From Butyriboletus loyo (lineage: Eukaryota > Basidiomycota > Agaricomycetes > Boletales > Boletaceae): a stretch of DNA of 34,813 nt. The position numbers and the translations under genes were made by a program. The stretch is taken from contig JBBPSI010000245.1 in assembly GCA_038093515.1 (NCBI GenBank), positions 1 through 34,813 of the forward strand, given 5' to 3'. Positions 1-9,635 of this stretch are shown here, in pieces. Position 1 is the stretch's first letter; each line of letters begins with the position of its first letter. Below the pieces are notes generated by a model. It saw only the letters and a list, made by a program, of their open reading frames with translations. It did not search any database and was not told the DNA's origin.

Positions 1-392
1 TGATGCTGCACGAGCGGTAAATGTTTCCTCGCGCCGACACGTGGGAAACGAATTCCTTTTTTGTCAATTGTGCGCACCAAAGCATTCTCATGTGCGGTGA
101 ACATTTCCTCAGCACCGACGCGTGGGAACTAAATTCCATTTTTGTTAATCTTGCGCACCAAACCATTTGCACGTTCCTCGCGCGCTGGGCTACGACATGT
201 AGGAAATAAATTCCTTTTCAGTGAATCCCGCGCACCAAAGCATTTGCACATGTTTCCTCGCGCCGACACGTGGGAACTAAATTCCATTTTTGTCCATCTT
301 GCGCACCAAAGCCCTTTGCATGTTTCCTCGCGCCCTGGGTTGCGACGCGTGGGAACAAAATTCGGCGCGCCAGAGCATGCTTTTGTGCGCGA
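1..392. repeat. Degenerate minisatellite, five units of about 71-80 bp
   Basis: Five head-to-tail units start near 21, 101, 172, 248 and 319. Each carries a TTTCCTCGCGCC-like core, a GTGGGAA-like core and then a GCGCACCAAAGCATT-like core. Units 1, 2 and 4 have a short centre (about GCCGACACG); units 3 and 5 have a longer centre containing CTGGG and TACGAC or TGCGAC, so there are two unit types. The block is rich in CpG. Open frames cross it because the period keeps some frames free of stops, but nothing suggests coding. The left edge is cut by the window, so total copy number is unknown. Confidence 0.75.
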
Positions 393-1959
393 AATTTTGT
401 ACCTATTGCATGCCACAAAACTACCTATAACTTCAATTAACATCAAAGAACTCAAAAAATGTGTCAAAAATTTCAGGAAAATCACTACAAATACATGTAA
501 AATAGGGGATTATTTTCCAATTGGTCTGTGGCTGTTCACAGTGGTTGCAATCAGTTTTTACTCATTTTCTTATTGGCAACCACCAACTGGACTTTAATTC
601 TGTAGCACTCTTGCAGTCCATGCAGTCACTGTCAAGGTACAGCCATTGTAGGTGCAGGTACATAGAGGTATGGATAAGCCTGCCAATCAATGTACCTATT
701 GCATGTATGGCCACCAATACAATGGCATTCTGAGAAATGAAGAGGCAGACAGCAAGGCAAAAGAGTTGGCAAAAGAAAACATCAGCACAACAGACCAGCT
801 CCCAAAAACACTCAGGGGAAAGCAGACACCCTACTCCACAGCAAATCAGTGGCAAAACAATAGATAAATGCCCACCTTCCCTTCAACAAGTCATGTCCAG
901 CCTGCACAAATGACACACATCAGTCTTATTTCACCAACTCTACCCTGGCTGCAAAACAGTAGCTCACTGCCACCAGTACCCCTAGCAACAGCTCACACTC
1001 CACCCAAAATTACACACCAAACAACCCCAAATGCATTAAAGCCACATCTGTGCTATATCTACTCCACCTCATGCTTAGCCAAAAACTTCACCAATCTCAT
1101 CCCTCCAAACTTCCAACCAGAAAATCACTGACTATGTAGTATTGTGGGAATGGCAGGGTGGCAGGGTGCATAGGCATGGGAAAATGGGCAGCAGGGTGAC
1201 ATTAGGGAAAAAACTGTAACATTACCCCCTGTGCAAGGTTGAAACTCAATGTAAAAGAATGATGGTGATGATTGTGAGAAATTGGATAGAGATAGGAAAG
1301 TCTTTCTATACTTGAAACACTAAGTAAAATGTTCAGGAAATTATTTGACAGAATGTACATGAGTATGTCAGGTGTCATAGAAGTTAATCAGATGTAATGA
1401 AGTATGAGTTCAAATGGGAAGGACCTACCAGTGAACACTTCTGGGCACACAGAACTTCAAGATAGGATCTTGATGAACACAGGAACATTAGAAGATAGTT
1501 GGGCATTGGTGGAGAAGTATGGAATGGTACAAAGCAATGTTGACAATCCATGTGAGTGCTGAAGGGGAGTGTCTGCAAGCATAGGGAATATGTGTTCCCT
1601 ACAGCACCACACACCAGTGAGCCAGTCCTGCAACAGGCCCTGCTCACAGATTCAAAACAAACAAACACAGGGGTATGCCTCATGCAGGTATGGATAGTAC
1701 CATGATGGGTATTCAACCTATCAACCTGCATATCTACCTATATCTAGACCTGGGGGTATGCCTGTACTATTCCCTATACAGTATAGACTATGTATGCATT
1801 TGTAAACATCAAGCTATTTTCTAACTTTGCTACCTACCAGTGCTAAAAGCACAATGGGTGAAACTAGACCTGTGCTATTTCCTACACAGTATAGACATAT
1901 GTACATATGCATTTGCTTTTTTCTAACTTTGCTACCTACTACCTGTGCTAAAAGCACAT
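393..1959. other. CpG-free block, decayed transposon DNA
   Basis: I read every line and every line break of this stretch and found no CG dinucleotide in 1567 bases, while TG and CA are common. DNA on both sides is full of CG. This is the pattern left when methylated cytosines in CpG deaminate over a long time. The block holds a retrotransposon RNase H relic (about 652-1131) and a tandem duplication (about 1744-1967). Between 1140 and 1740 I recognise nothing: there are open frames on both strands, but they look like by-products of the skewed base composition. The right end coincides with the start of the repeated WD40 unit near 1972. Confidence 0.85.
652..1131 (+). pseudogene. Relic of a non-LTR retrotransposon: RNase H end and C-terminal region
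   Basis: The plus-strand translation contains YGHQYNGILRNEEADSKAKE at about 700-765. This matches the conserved RNase H segment of LINE elements (GH-x-GI-x-GNEEAD-x-AKE), including the Asp of EAD that belongs to the catalytic set. About 20 residues later LPKTLR and PYS resemble the LPK-LR-PLP-S stretch that follows RNase H in basidiomycete LINEs. Further on the homology-like signal moves to another frame (LNxHxxKIK-like pattern near 985-1030), so the copy is frameshifted. No reverse transcriptase is visible. It shares the total CpG loss of its surroundings. The match rests on remembered family motifs; the clade cannot be told. Confidence 0.55.
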
Positions 1960-1967
1960 CGGGTGAA
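1744..1967. repeat. Tandem duplication, two units of about 105-120 bp
   Basis: CTAGACCTG begins both units (1744 and 1864). Each then has a CTATxCCCTAxACAGTATAGAC stretch, a TATGCATTTG stretch, TTTCTAACTTTGCTACCTAC, and TGCTAAAAGCACA followed by GGGTGAAA. The second unit is shorter through small internal deletions. The duplication closes the CpG-free block; the only CpG in it is at 1960, in the last bases of the second unit. Function unknown, probably part of a decayed element. Confidence 0.7.
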
Positions 1968-1971
1968 ATGC

Positions 1972-2420
1972 TAGTTCTCTATATGGGTCGCGACTGCCTC
2001 GTGTCTTTGGCGCTTATCTTTCGCATCCAACCCAAGTCACCTCGTTGCGAAGACCAGACAAGCGGTCAACAAGATATTTTGCCTCATTGCCAAGGGTCGT
2101 TCTACCCTGAGATCTGTGAGTGTTTATCATATCTTGACTCCAGCACTCGTTTCACGACGGCCTTACAATCCCCATCAAACGAGCGGTCTCACTCCAGAAG
2201 CATATTTACAATAGCGTGGGAGACGAATGATTGTACCACCCGAACCCGAATCAACCGCACGTCGCATTTTCATACTTTTCCTTCCCAGGCAATTTTAAAC
2301 TGCCGTATCTCGATACTCCGATGGATAACCGAGATTGACAGCCGATTTCAACAACTCTCGCGGTACCGCGGCTTTTATACCGATGTCAAAGGCTGGTTCA
2401 AGCTAGCGGACACTAATTAA
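1972..2420 (+). pseudogene. Gene P copy of unit 1, broken small gene divergent from the WD40 gene
   Basis: From CTCTATATGGGTCGC onward this matches the 5' flank of the four WD40 genes. The region that carries an ATG for a small plus-strand protein in unit 3 has ACG here (near 2180), and a TAG follows within a dozen codons, so the first exon is dead. The second exon after the CTTCCCAG acceptor (2289) is open to TAA at 2420 and ends FYTDVKGWFKLADTN. The same ending is found in unit 5, which supports this reading frame. I recognise no family. The WD40 gene that should lie to the left has been replaced by the CpG-free block. Confidence 0.45.
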
Positions 2421-2439
2421 TGCGACGTGTGACGAGTAT

Positions 2440-2870
2440 GCTTCCATCTGACGATCGACGCTAACACGGAACTAGATAGATAGGAGTGCTCCTGGCTGCA
2501 ATCACCGATCCACCTCGCCTTGCTCGTACCATAACACACGTTCTACGTCCTGTAAGCGGCAGAAACTGTTTTCACGGCCGTTCAAATTTATCATCGCCCT
2601 ACATCAAGGCCAGTCGTCTGATTAGCGGGCCCTTTTTGTGTCTCCCTCGCTATCAACATCGTCGTAATACTTCTCATCGCCATCTGGTTGTCGCTCGACA
2701 TACACACCATGGTCGAGCTGCTCCGACCAGCTCTTGTGACGGAGTGTATGACCGTCGTCGTGATGTTCGTCAAGTCCGCGACAGTCTATGCTACCTTTTG
2801 ACCCTTATTCTGATCCCGTTTGCGATTGTACAAGTTCCTACAAGTCCTTGGGAGAGCTCAGGTAAGTTGC
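2440..2870 (+). pseudogene. Block E copy of unit 1, hydrophobic protein remnant
   Basis: Plus-strand sequence repeated in units 1, 2, 3 and 5. The most protein-like pieces are ARTITHVLRP near 2520-2550 and, in other copies, two hydrophobic stretches (LILNVLAIIIALHQ-like and LAIIIVVILLIVIWLSLYR-like) lying in different frames. In this copy the first hydrophobic stretch has been deleted. No frame joins the pieces, so this looks like the remains of a membrane protein gene broken before the unit multiplied. Family not recognised. Confidence 0.35.
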
Positions 2871-3540
2871 ATTGCCTCCGACCTCATATGTCTTGATTTG
2901 GTGGTGGGGCGTGTTCTCACTCTGATATCTCCCCCTTAATGCCCTTCGGCTGCGGGCATGTAGCGGATCGCACCGCTGTTGATAGAAAAACCATGGAAAG
3001 GGGGTGTGTCAGCTGTGCGTCGTCGACCGCGAACGGGGATAAGGATATCGATATCGGATGGTTCACCGACGTTCAATTTTGCGTTGGACATGTCTCATTC
3101 GTAGACTGTTGGCATGTGTTCATTTCAGTTCGCTGATCGCGACAGGTGGTTGTGGAAATGGTGAGCAAGGGCGGGTGAGAGGAGATCGTTCTGTCCGGGT
3201 TGTGATGTGGCACCCATCGTTCGTCCATTTATTTTTATCTCTCCTTTGGCCATGTCTTCATAACGACCTCGTTTCATTTTTGGTTTTCGCTTTATTCTTT
3301 TAGGTGTTTGTCGGTGTACCCTCCACATCTCTAGTTATATACTCCAAGTGGTGAGCTATCGAAATGATATCTAGATGCCTTGCACCGTCGATGTTTCTTA
3401 CGAGATGAAATGAAGTCGTCACTCTGCCCACAACCAATCAGATCTGCTTGACAAAAATAACCTTTACCCTTCCCGGGTTCTAGACGACGACTATTTCTCC
3501 CGCAAAGTGCTGCTCCGTGCGGACAAGCTATCAACCCCGC
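2871..3540. other. Spacer block F and start of block G, no gene seen
   Basis: This stretch is repeated at about 8960-9630, with shorter versions near 15150-15345 and 29870-30010. It contains a perfect GATATCGATATC palindrome at about 3045 and a run of 60-80-residue frames that are not conserved between the copies. I see no splice pattern or motif that supports a gene. Confidence 0.5.
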
Positions 3541-3544
3541 CACA

Positions 3545-3883
3545 TTGAGTTGGAACCTACCTCACAATGACATCGACGATAACATTGATCAACGATCGGC
3601 GTTCTTGTGGGATTCATCTCGTCGATCGCACGGTTATCTGATCGTGGTCCCAATCGAAAACAGGACGGATCAGAAGTTCGGATGTATCAGAAAACCCGAT
3701 CCCACTGACCGATCTGCCATACCTCTACTCCACCCTCCCAGAAAGAATGATGTGGCCGAATACGCTGTATTCGCAAGCAAGGGTGAACGGACGTCAAAGA
3801 GGGAGATGGTCCGGTGTGTCCGTCAGGTGTACCACCAGTTCAAGCATCGGTTGTTCAAGCCTAGACGACAAAGCCGAAAATGA
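3545..3883 (+). pseudogene. Orphan gene G, unit 1 copy, start codon lost
   Basis: This is the counterpart of the intact 91-residue ORF at 9636. The initiator ATG reads TTG here (3545). The beginning SWNLPHNDIDDNIDQ matches the other copy; a frame change follows near 3660 and about 42 bases are missing before KNDVAEYAVFASK, where the original frame returns. Unlike the unit 2 copy, this one runs on to a basic ending (GERTSKREM, then KPRRQSRK) and stops at 3883. The two copies together suggest an ancestral protein of about 120-125 residues. No known domain is recognised. Confidence 0.45.
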
Positions 3884-4076
3884 ATCATTAGATTCTTTAT
3901 GAGTGGCAATGGAAACCAATTTCAACATGCCACCCAAAAATGTAGTAGGGAACAGACGATCGTGTCCATACACACCCGACTCGACGTCCCACGTCCGTAC
4001 GGTTCCAATTCAGATCATCCTCTGCAAGTAGTAATGCTAGGTCGGAACAATACGCAATTCGAAAGAGCGATCTCAC

Positions 4077-4360
4077 TCATGGTACGTAAGGGCGTTGGAG
4101 TACGATGAGGACACACGAGGAAAGTCGTACCTGGAGATCGTTCCACGAAAAAGAAAGTCGAATGGGATGATTTTTGCGAGAGAAAGAGAGTTGATAGCGA
4201 TTCCAGTCAAGCAGTATCATAAATTCTGAGATGGATGGGGGGTGGGGGTTTGGAGAGTAAATAGGACCAGAACAGGAGATGGTCGCTACACCGGAGATTT
4301 CTGCATCCAAGCTACGTCCTTCCAGTGCTAAAAATATGCCGCTGCCCTTCGTCACCAACG
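4077..4360 (-). pseudogene. 5' fragment of the DUF6533-like gene, unit 1
   Basis: Minus-strand sequence equivalent to 16875-17200, 24960-25210 and 31830-32103, which lie upstream of the DUF6533-like gene in units 3, 4 and 5. In unit 1 the downstream body of the gene has been deleted: the sequence passes from the end of block G (about 4020) straight into this fragment. It keeps FMILLDW-like residues and a possible CTCCAG/GTACGA splice region. Assignment is by position and similarity between copies, not by a domain visible here. Confidence 0.35.
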
Positions 4361-4656
4361 CCGATCAGCACACGACCTCGCCGCTCAATCACACTGTCAG
4401 CAAAACTCACCGACTCTGACGATGGCGCGACACCATTGGCAGAGCTCACACGCAACCCCACCCACCAGCCATCAACTGGACCACAAACAGGCACAAAACG
4501 GGCGATTTGAGACTCGCTAAGTAGAGCGCAGAATTGACGCAAGCAGATGGTGAACGTGCTGGCCCCCAAAAAGTGGTTGAACCACAAGGCATGTGCCAAA
4601 TTCCCTATACATGTGTTCCTTTCGCTCATTTGACTTCATTTTACAGCAAGACGACC

Positions 4657-5198
4657 ATGACTTGTCAGAGACGCTCCTGTTGTGGTTACACAGGACCAAA
4701 CTGGTACGTTTTCCATGTTTCCTACTCACACATAGTTGACTACGACTAATCTTAGTTGTAATAGCATCACGCGAGACATCCGGCACCATAGAACCATAGT
4801 TGATACCAACAAGAACAGCGCACACACGGAGAAATCAAGTCGGGGGATCTCAGGTAAGTGACAATCATTGCTTCGAGCTCATGGGTGGATGTATTACTTA
4901 CAAAGTACAACGTATGCAGGGAGTATAGGCATGTCAAAATCAACACGCGCAGCCTCAGGTAAGTCCTTCGCATATACCACGATGTATTACTAACCATGTT
5001 TGACAGTTACTTTGGTCGATGACGACGAATACAACTCAGCCGGCAATGGACGCACAAGTCGCAGCGGTCGTACTGCTTCAGGTAAGTAAAATATTACGAC
5101 GTCAATGTTATATTAACTAGTTAATTACAGTGATCATCATCAAGGACACCGGTGAGGTTGACAATTCCGTAAATAAGCCCTTGCCTGTCCATCACTAG
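4657..5198 (+). CDS. Gene M, small protein built from phase-1 exons, unit 1 copy (intact)
   Basis: Five exons, 4657-4703, 4756-4853, 4920-4958, 5007-5081 and 5131-5198, joined across introns of 52, 66, 48 and 49 nt, stay open and give 108 residues. All donors are GTACGT or GTAAGT, all acceptors end in AG, and branch-like GACTAAT or TACTAAC elements are present. Exons 3 (39 nt) and 4 (75 nt) are multiples of three and start and end in phase 1, so each can be added or lost without changing frame. The N-terminus is Cys- and Arg-rich (QRRSCCGY), the middle is Ser/Thr/Arg-rich with TRAAS and GRTAS endings, and exon 4 opens with an acidic VDDDEY. A TTTTACAG acceptor just before the first ATG suggests an upstream exon that I could not place. 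The copies in units 3 and 4 are broken. No known family recognised; hydrophilic, no signal peptide or membrane segment. Confidence 0.6.
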
Positions 5199-5996
5199 GT
5201 CGATGAGATCAGAGACTTTCGGAGATGGCCATGGCTCCCTCAGGACGGCACACTCGCGTTTCCCCATTCGCCTGTGCTGCGCGCCCTTCCCTCTTCCCTT
5301 GGCTTGACGTTCGGTACGCAGTTTGCTCCTCCTCGCCCCACTCTCTCTGCCTTGATTCGTGGACCAATACCGCACTCGTAAGGTGTCGATTCATGCCGCA
5401 ATGACTCTCACCAGTCACTCGTCTCATGATCTTATTTTCCCTCCCGTTGCTTGACATCCCTTTTTATATCCTTATCAACTTCTGCTCGCCTGTTCGTTTC
5501 CTTATCTATTATTTCTAGAATCATCCATTAGATACTGTCCTGTAATTACAGCCTCCGTGTGCGGATAGACTTCGTTTATGACCAGTGAATATCCTGGCAA
5601 GCTCGATCATGGACAGGCTTATCAGGGTTCAAACTGATGTTGCGAGGTGACATGAAATCGAAGAACTGCACGATATATTTGCGATTCAGAGTAGTATGCA
5701 CAGCGATGACCGCATATTCGCGATTCAGAGTAGTATTGCATCAAACGATCTGGATCAAGGCGAGTCGTGTGTGCCTGAACGATTACACAGCAACCACGCA
5801 GGAAGGGTGATGGCAAGGGTAGAGTACCTCGATCCTTGCTGATGCTGATCCATCGTAAGTATAACGATGTAAGTGAAAGAAAAGTTACGCGTACCATTAC
5901 ATGGACCCCCGGAGCCGAGAGGTCAGATGGATCATTCGCTGGTTGCGTCTAATAGGATGTGAGCTGTGGTGACGAGGCCTACATGACCAGGAAGAG
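5199..5996. other. Spacer block N of unit 1
   Basis: Block N separates gene M from the 3' end of the WD40 gene and recurs at 12050-12488, 20760-21216 and 26490-26967. It shows intron-like stretches on the minus strand (GTACGC to GGATCAG, about 50 nt, and GTACTC to GTTCAG, about 53 nt), so it may hold spliced 3' UTR of the WD40 gene. Near 5680-5735 this copy alone has a short direct duplication of GCGATTCAGAGTAGTAT. No coding sequence is supported. Confidence 0.45.
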
Positions 5997-6093
5997 TCAT
6001 ACTGGGTCTGTTACCGTTGGATCCACTGCACGCTCTCCGCTACGAGAGGCATCTTCATTTGGATGGTTGGGAACCGCAGCCTTGGCACGCGAT

Positions 6094-7629
6094 TTACGCT
6101 GCGATATGTGATGAGTGATGAGTGCCTGCATACAAATGCGCGGAATAGCGAACCTGTCGTCTTCTGGTGAATCCTGTGGATGTGCGCTAAAATGAAATAT
6201 TAGACAAACCACATCCCATCGCGCATCAAGGACGAGTACTCACTGCTTGACGTTCAGCTGCAGCCATCCTCGAAGGGCCCTCGTTCGTGGCACTGTCCAC
6301 TCTCGCTGGGGAGTGGGACGGTGATCGATGATCGGCGGCGGGTTGGCGTGACTTTCTGGAACGTCGACCTGGCTTGTGTGAAGTGGCGTCCTTCTCACTT
6401 TTTCGCGGTAGCAGCTTTTTGAATATTGAGCGAATCTGCGACTCGTGACGTGCCTCGGCAGGGGGGTCGAGTGGCGGTAGCTCCTGGGGATCGGCAGCGG
6501 AGGTCGGGGATGGTGGCTCCAGCAGTGTCAATATAAAAGCAAGAAACAAAATGAGGTGGCCACGAACCTCGTCAAAGTCGAACTCAGGAGCGGGCGCGCT
6601 CGACGGCACGTCAACCTACACGATCGTGAGAACTCACGTCAAACAGGAACAGAATGAGTGGATACCTCAAGATCACTAGTTGATGTCTGATATTGTGTGT
6701 CATGAGATGGTTTGATAGAATAGCCAAATACTTACATGGAAAGGACCATATGACTCTGGGAGAATATGAGCGAGGTCACGCACAAAGTCGTCCAGTTGCC
6801 AGATATGTGTCATCTGGGGAGAGGGCGATCGAGTATATCTCACTACTGTCCTCGATAGCAGAGCCAATCTGAGCCAGAGTCGACGTGTCCAGGAAGAAGA
6901 TGGGAGCCGAGCTATATGTGGCAATGAATTTGCCATTTGCTGCTAAAGCGATGGAGTGTCAAAAGCCGGCGACTCGGCGACCTGGCACCCTGTGGACACA
7001 TCAAAAGACTTGATTTTGTGGTCATTGGTTGCTGCAAAAAGTTGCTGGCTGTCATTGGACCATGCAAGTGGAGTGACTATGTAAACCAATGTTGTTTCGG
7101 TCTCGATTATGATGAGTCCATCGCCATTACAACTGTCAAAAATATGGATTGAGCCTTGCAAGCAGGAGGTGGCGATATGCTCGCCATTTGGGGAGAATTT
7201 GATTCCATTGACTTCTTTGTCATGTCGGGGTGGGCCGACAAGTCTCTCCCCTGTTGTTATGCTCCAAATGCTCACTGTCATGTGTGCAGTCCCAGTGGCA
7301 AACCTGGTCAAATTGGGAGAGACATCGACCACATACACCGGATTTCTGCCCTCCACGTCGATGGTCTTTGTGTGCAGCTCAGCATCCCACACACTTGCGC
7401 CCTCACTGGTCCCGCATACTACCCATTGGTGATCTCTTGACACACTGATGGCAAACACGTCCATTCCCATTTGGTTTCCGACCTCCTGATTGTCTTCAAG
7501 TCGCCATCGTTGAATGCCATCACTCCCACCCAAAAGATGCTTTTTGTCAGACTGGAATGTGACAGCCCACACTCCACGATGGACACCGGTGTCAAACACT
7601 ATTGTTGGGTCTTGCTGGATTGTCAGCAT
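6094..7629 (-). pseudogene. WD40 propeller gene WD1, damaged copy
   Basis: Same five-exon plan as WD2 and WD3: exons 7629-6736, 6686-6666, 6615-6568, 6516-6244 and 6186-6094. The start MLTIQQDP and WD40 blades 1-5 are intact. Two deletions relative to the paralogues, near 6953 (about 7-10 nt) and near 6783 (14 nt), put blades 6 and 7 out of frame and create a TAG at 6943. The shifts cancel, so the end of exon 1 (HILPESYGPFH) is again in the original frame. The last exon carries a 7-nt tandem duplication (GATGAGT at 6110-6123 on the plus strand) that replaces the conserved C-terminus with an early stop; read in the shifted frame the old end would be at 5997. Probably a pseudogene, or a truncated protein ending after blade 5. 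Confidence 0.75.
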
Positions 7630-8540
7630 TCAACGCTATCACTATTCAGAGCTGCTACACACCAGTCTTTGTTGACGACATCCTTAGCAATGGTACACTG
7701 TCGTGGAGTTCGAAGAATGCAAAAAAGATGGTTTTGGTTCACTCGTGCTGCGCAAAGCTGCTCCATAAATATGTTCCCTTATTCTCTATATGGGTCGCAA
7801 CTGCCTCGTGTCTTTCGCGCTTATCTTTACTCGCACCCAACCCAAGTGACCTTGTTGCGATGACCAGACAAGCGGTCAGCAAGACATTTTGCCTCATTGC
7901 CAAGGGTCGTTCTACCCTGAGATATGTGAGTGTTCATCATATCTTGACTCCAGCACTCGTTTCACGATAGGTTTACAATCCACATCAGACCTACCCCGCT
8001 TCTAAAAAATGCGTGCATTCCATCACCCTCCCGAACAGGGAGCGCTCTCATTCCGTACCACCCGATCCCGAATCACTCACATTCAATGACACAGCCTCCA
8101 CGTTTTCGTGTTCGCTGCTTGGACAGGTGGACGTTACACGTACGTACATCTCTTTCCAGATCTCGAACAATTGCGTTTATATACAAGCCCTGTTGACGCC
8201 AATAATGTGGGTAAACTGTACTATAGGCATATGCATGTAAGCCACATATGCTCTTGATGTCTCTCGAGCACCGTACTAAAATATTGCACCGCGTTCTACC
8301 AATGCAGTATGCGGCACAGTGCGATCAACTGCATGTTTTCTCATACTTTTCCTCCCAAGGCAATTTTAAACTGCCTTATGTCGATACTCCGATCCATAGG
8401 CAAGATCCGTTTTTACCAACTCTCGCGGTATCTCAGCTTTTTATACTGATGTCAAAGGTTGTTCTGAGCTGGCAGACACTAATACAACGTGTTACTCAGT
8501 ATGCTTTCATCCCTCATGACGATCGACGCTGACGACCTGG
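7630..8540 (+). pseudogene. Gene P copy and divergent promoter region, unit 2
   Basis: The first part is the 5' flank of WD1 and aligns with the flanks of the other WD40 genes. The plus-strand frame around 7830-7970 (LVAMTRQAVSKTFCLIAKGR, then VSVHHILTPALVSR) stays free of stops and is conserved in sequence with units 1 and 3, which hints at coding. Exon 1 of gene P, as read in unit 3, is truncated here; the exon 2 region (8357 onward) is frameshifted but ends with the same IPHDDRR as unit 5. Not translatable as one protein. Blocks at 8000-8330 are shared only with unit 5 (and in part unit 4). Confidence 0.35.
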
Positions 8541-8900
8541 CTAGACATGAGTGCTCCCTGCAACCACAGATCCACTTCGTCTTGCTCGCAACATAACACA
8601 CATTCTACGTCCTGCAAGCGGTAGAAACAGCTTCCACGGTCGTTCAGATTCACTCGTTTTGATTCTGAATGCCATCGCTATTATCATCGCCCTACATCAA
8701 GGCCGGTCGTCCGATCAGTGGGCCCTTTTGGTGTCTCCCTCGCTATCATCATCGTCGTAATACTCCTCATCGTCATCTGGTTGTCGCTCTACAGACTCAC
8801 CATGGTCGAGCTGCTCCGACCAGCTCATGTGACGGAGTGTACGACCATCGTCGCGATGCTCGTCAAGTCCGCGACAGTCTATGCCACCTTTTGACCCTTA
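8541..8900 (+). pseudogene. Block E copy of unit 2, hydrophobic protein remnant
   Basis: The frame beginning LARNITHILRP holds one hydrophobic stretch (LVLILNAIAIIIALHQG) and then hits stops. A second stretch, SLAIIIVVILLIVIWLSLYR, follows one frame away, ending with VELLRPAHVTEC and a stop near 8893. A change of one frame between QWALLV and SLAIII would join two membrane-spanning segments. The same break is seen in units 1 and 3, so it predates the duplications. Family not recognised. Confidence 0.4.
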
Positions 8901-8959
8901 TTCTGATCCCGTTTGCGATTGTACAAGTTCACGCAAGTCCTTGGGGGGAGCTCAGGTAA

Positions 8960-9630
8960 GTTCCATTGTCTCCGACCTCATATGTCTTGATTTGGTGGTG
9001 GGGCGTGTTCTCACTCTGATATCTCGCCCTTGATGCTGCGGGCATGTAGCGGATCGCATTGCTGTTGATAGAAAACCATGGAAAAGGGGTGTGTCAGCTG
9101 TGCGTCGTGGGTGACCTCGTCGACCGCGAACGGGGATAAGGATATCGATATCGGATGGTTCACCGACGTTCAATTTTGCGTTGGACATGTCTTATTCGCA
9201 GACTGTCAGCGTATGTTCATTTCAGCTCGTTGATCGCGACGAGTGGCTGTGGAAGTGGTGAACAAGGGGGGGTGAGAGGAGATCGTTCTGTCCGGGTTGG
9301 GATGTGGCACCTATCGTTCGTCCATTTATCGCTATCTCTCCTTTGGCCATGTCTCCGTCATGACCTCGTTTCATTTTTGGTTTTCGCTTTATTCTTTTAG
9401 GTGTTTGTTGGTGTACCCTCCACGTTTCTAGCTATATACACCTGGTGGTGAGCTATCGAAATGATATCCCGACGCCTTGCACCGTCGACGTTTCTCACGA
9501 GACGGAATCAAGTCGTCATTCTGCCCATAACCAACCAGATCTGCTTGACAAAAATAGCCTTTACCCTTCCCGAGTTCTGGATGACGATTATTTCTCCCGC
9601 AAAGTGCTGTCCGCACGGCTATCAACCCTG
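8960..9630. other. Spacer block F, unit 2
   Basis: Near copy of 2871-3540, including the GATATCGATATC palindrome and a T-rich stretch at 9370-9400. I see no gene in it. Confidence 0.5.
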
Positions 9631-9635
9631 CCACA

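Noticed and set aside
129..485. 118-codon minus-strand frame and the 151-codon plus-strand frame at the left end
   Set aside because: They run through the minisatellite, and their residues repeat with the DNA period. No motif is present.
1384..1731. 115-codon minus-strand frame in the CpG-free block
   Set aside because: Low-complexity by-product of the altered base composition. No homology-like motif or splice sites.
6517..6567. A membrane-spanning helix in the WD40 tail (HLILFLAFILTLL)
   Set aside because: The stretch is exactly 51 nt with GT and AG ends and a TTGAC branch-like element, and lies between two hydrophilic segments. It is more likely an in-frame intron. I kept it only as a possible retained form.
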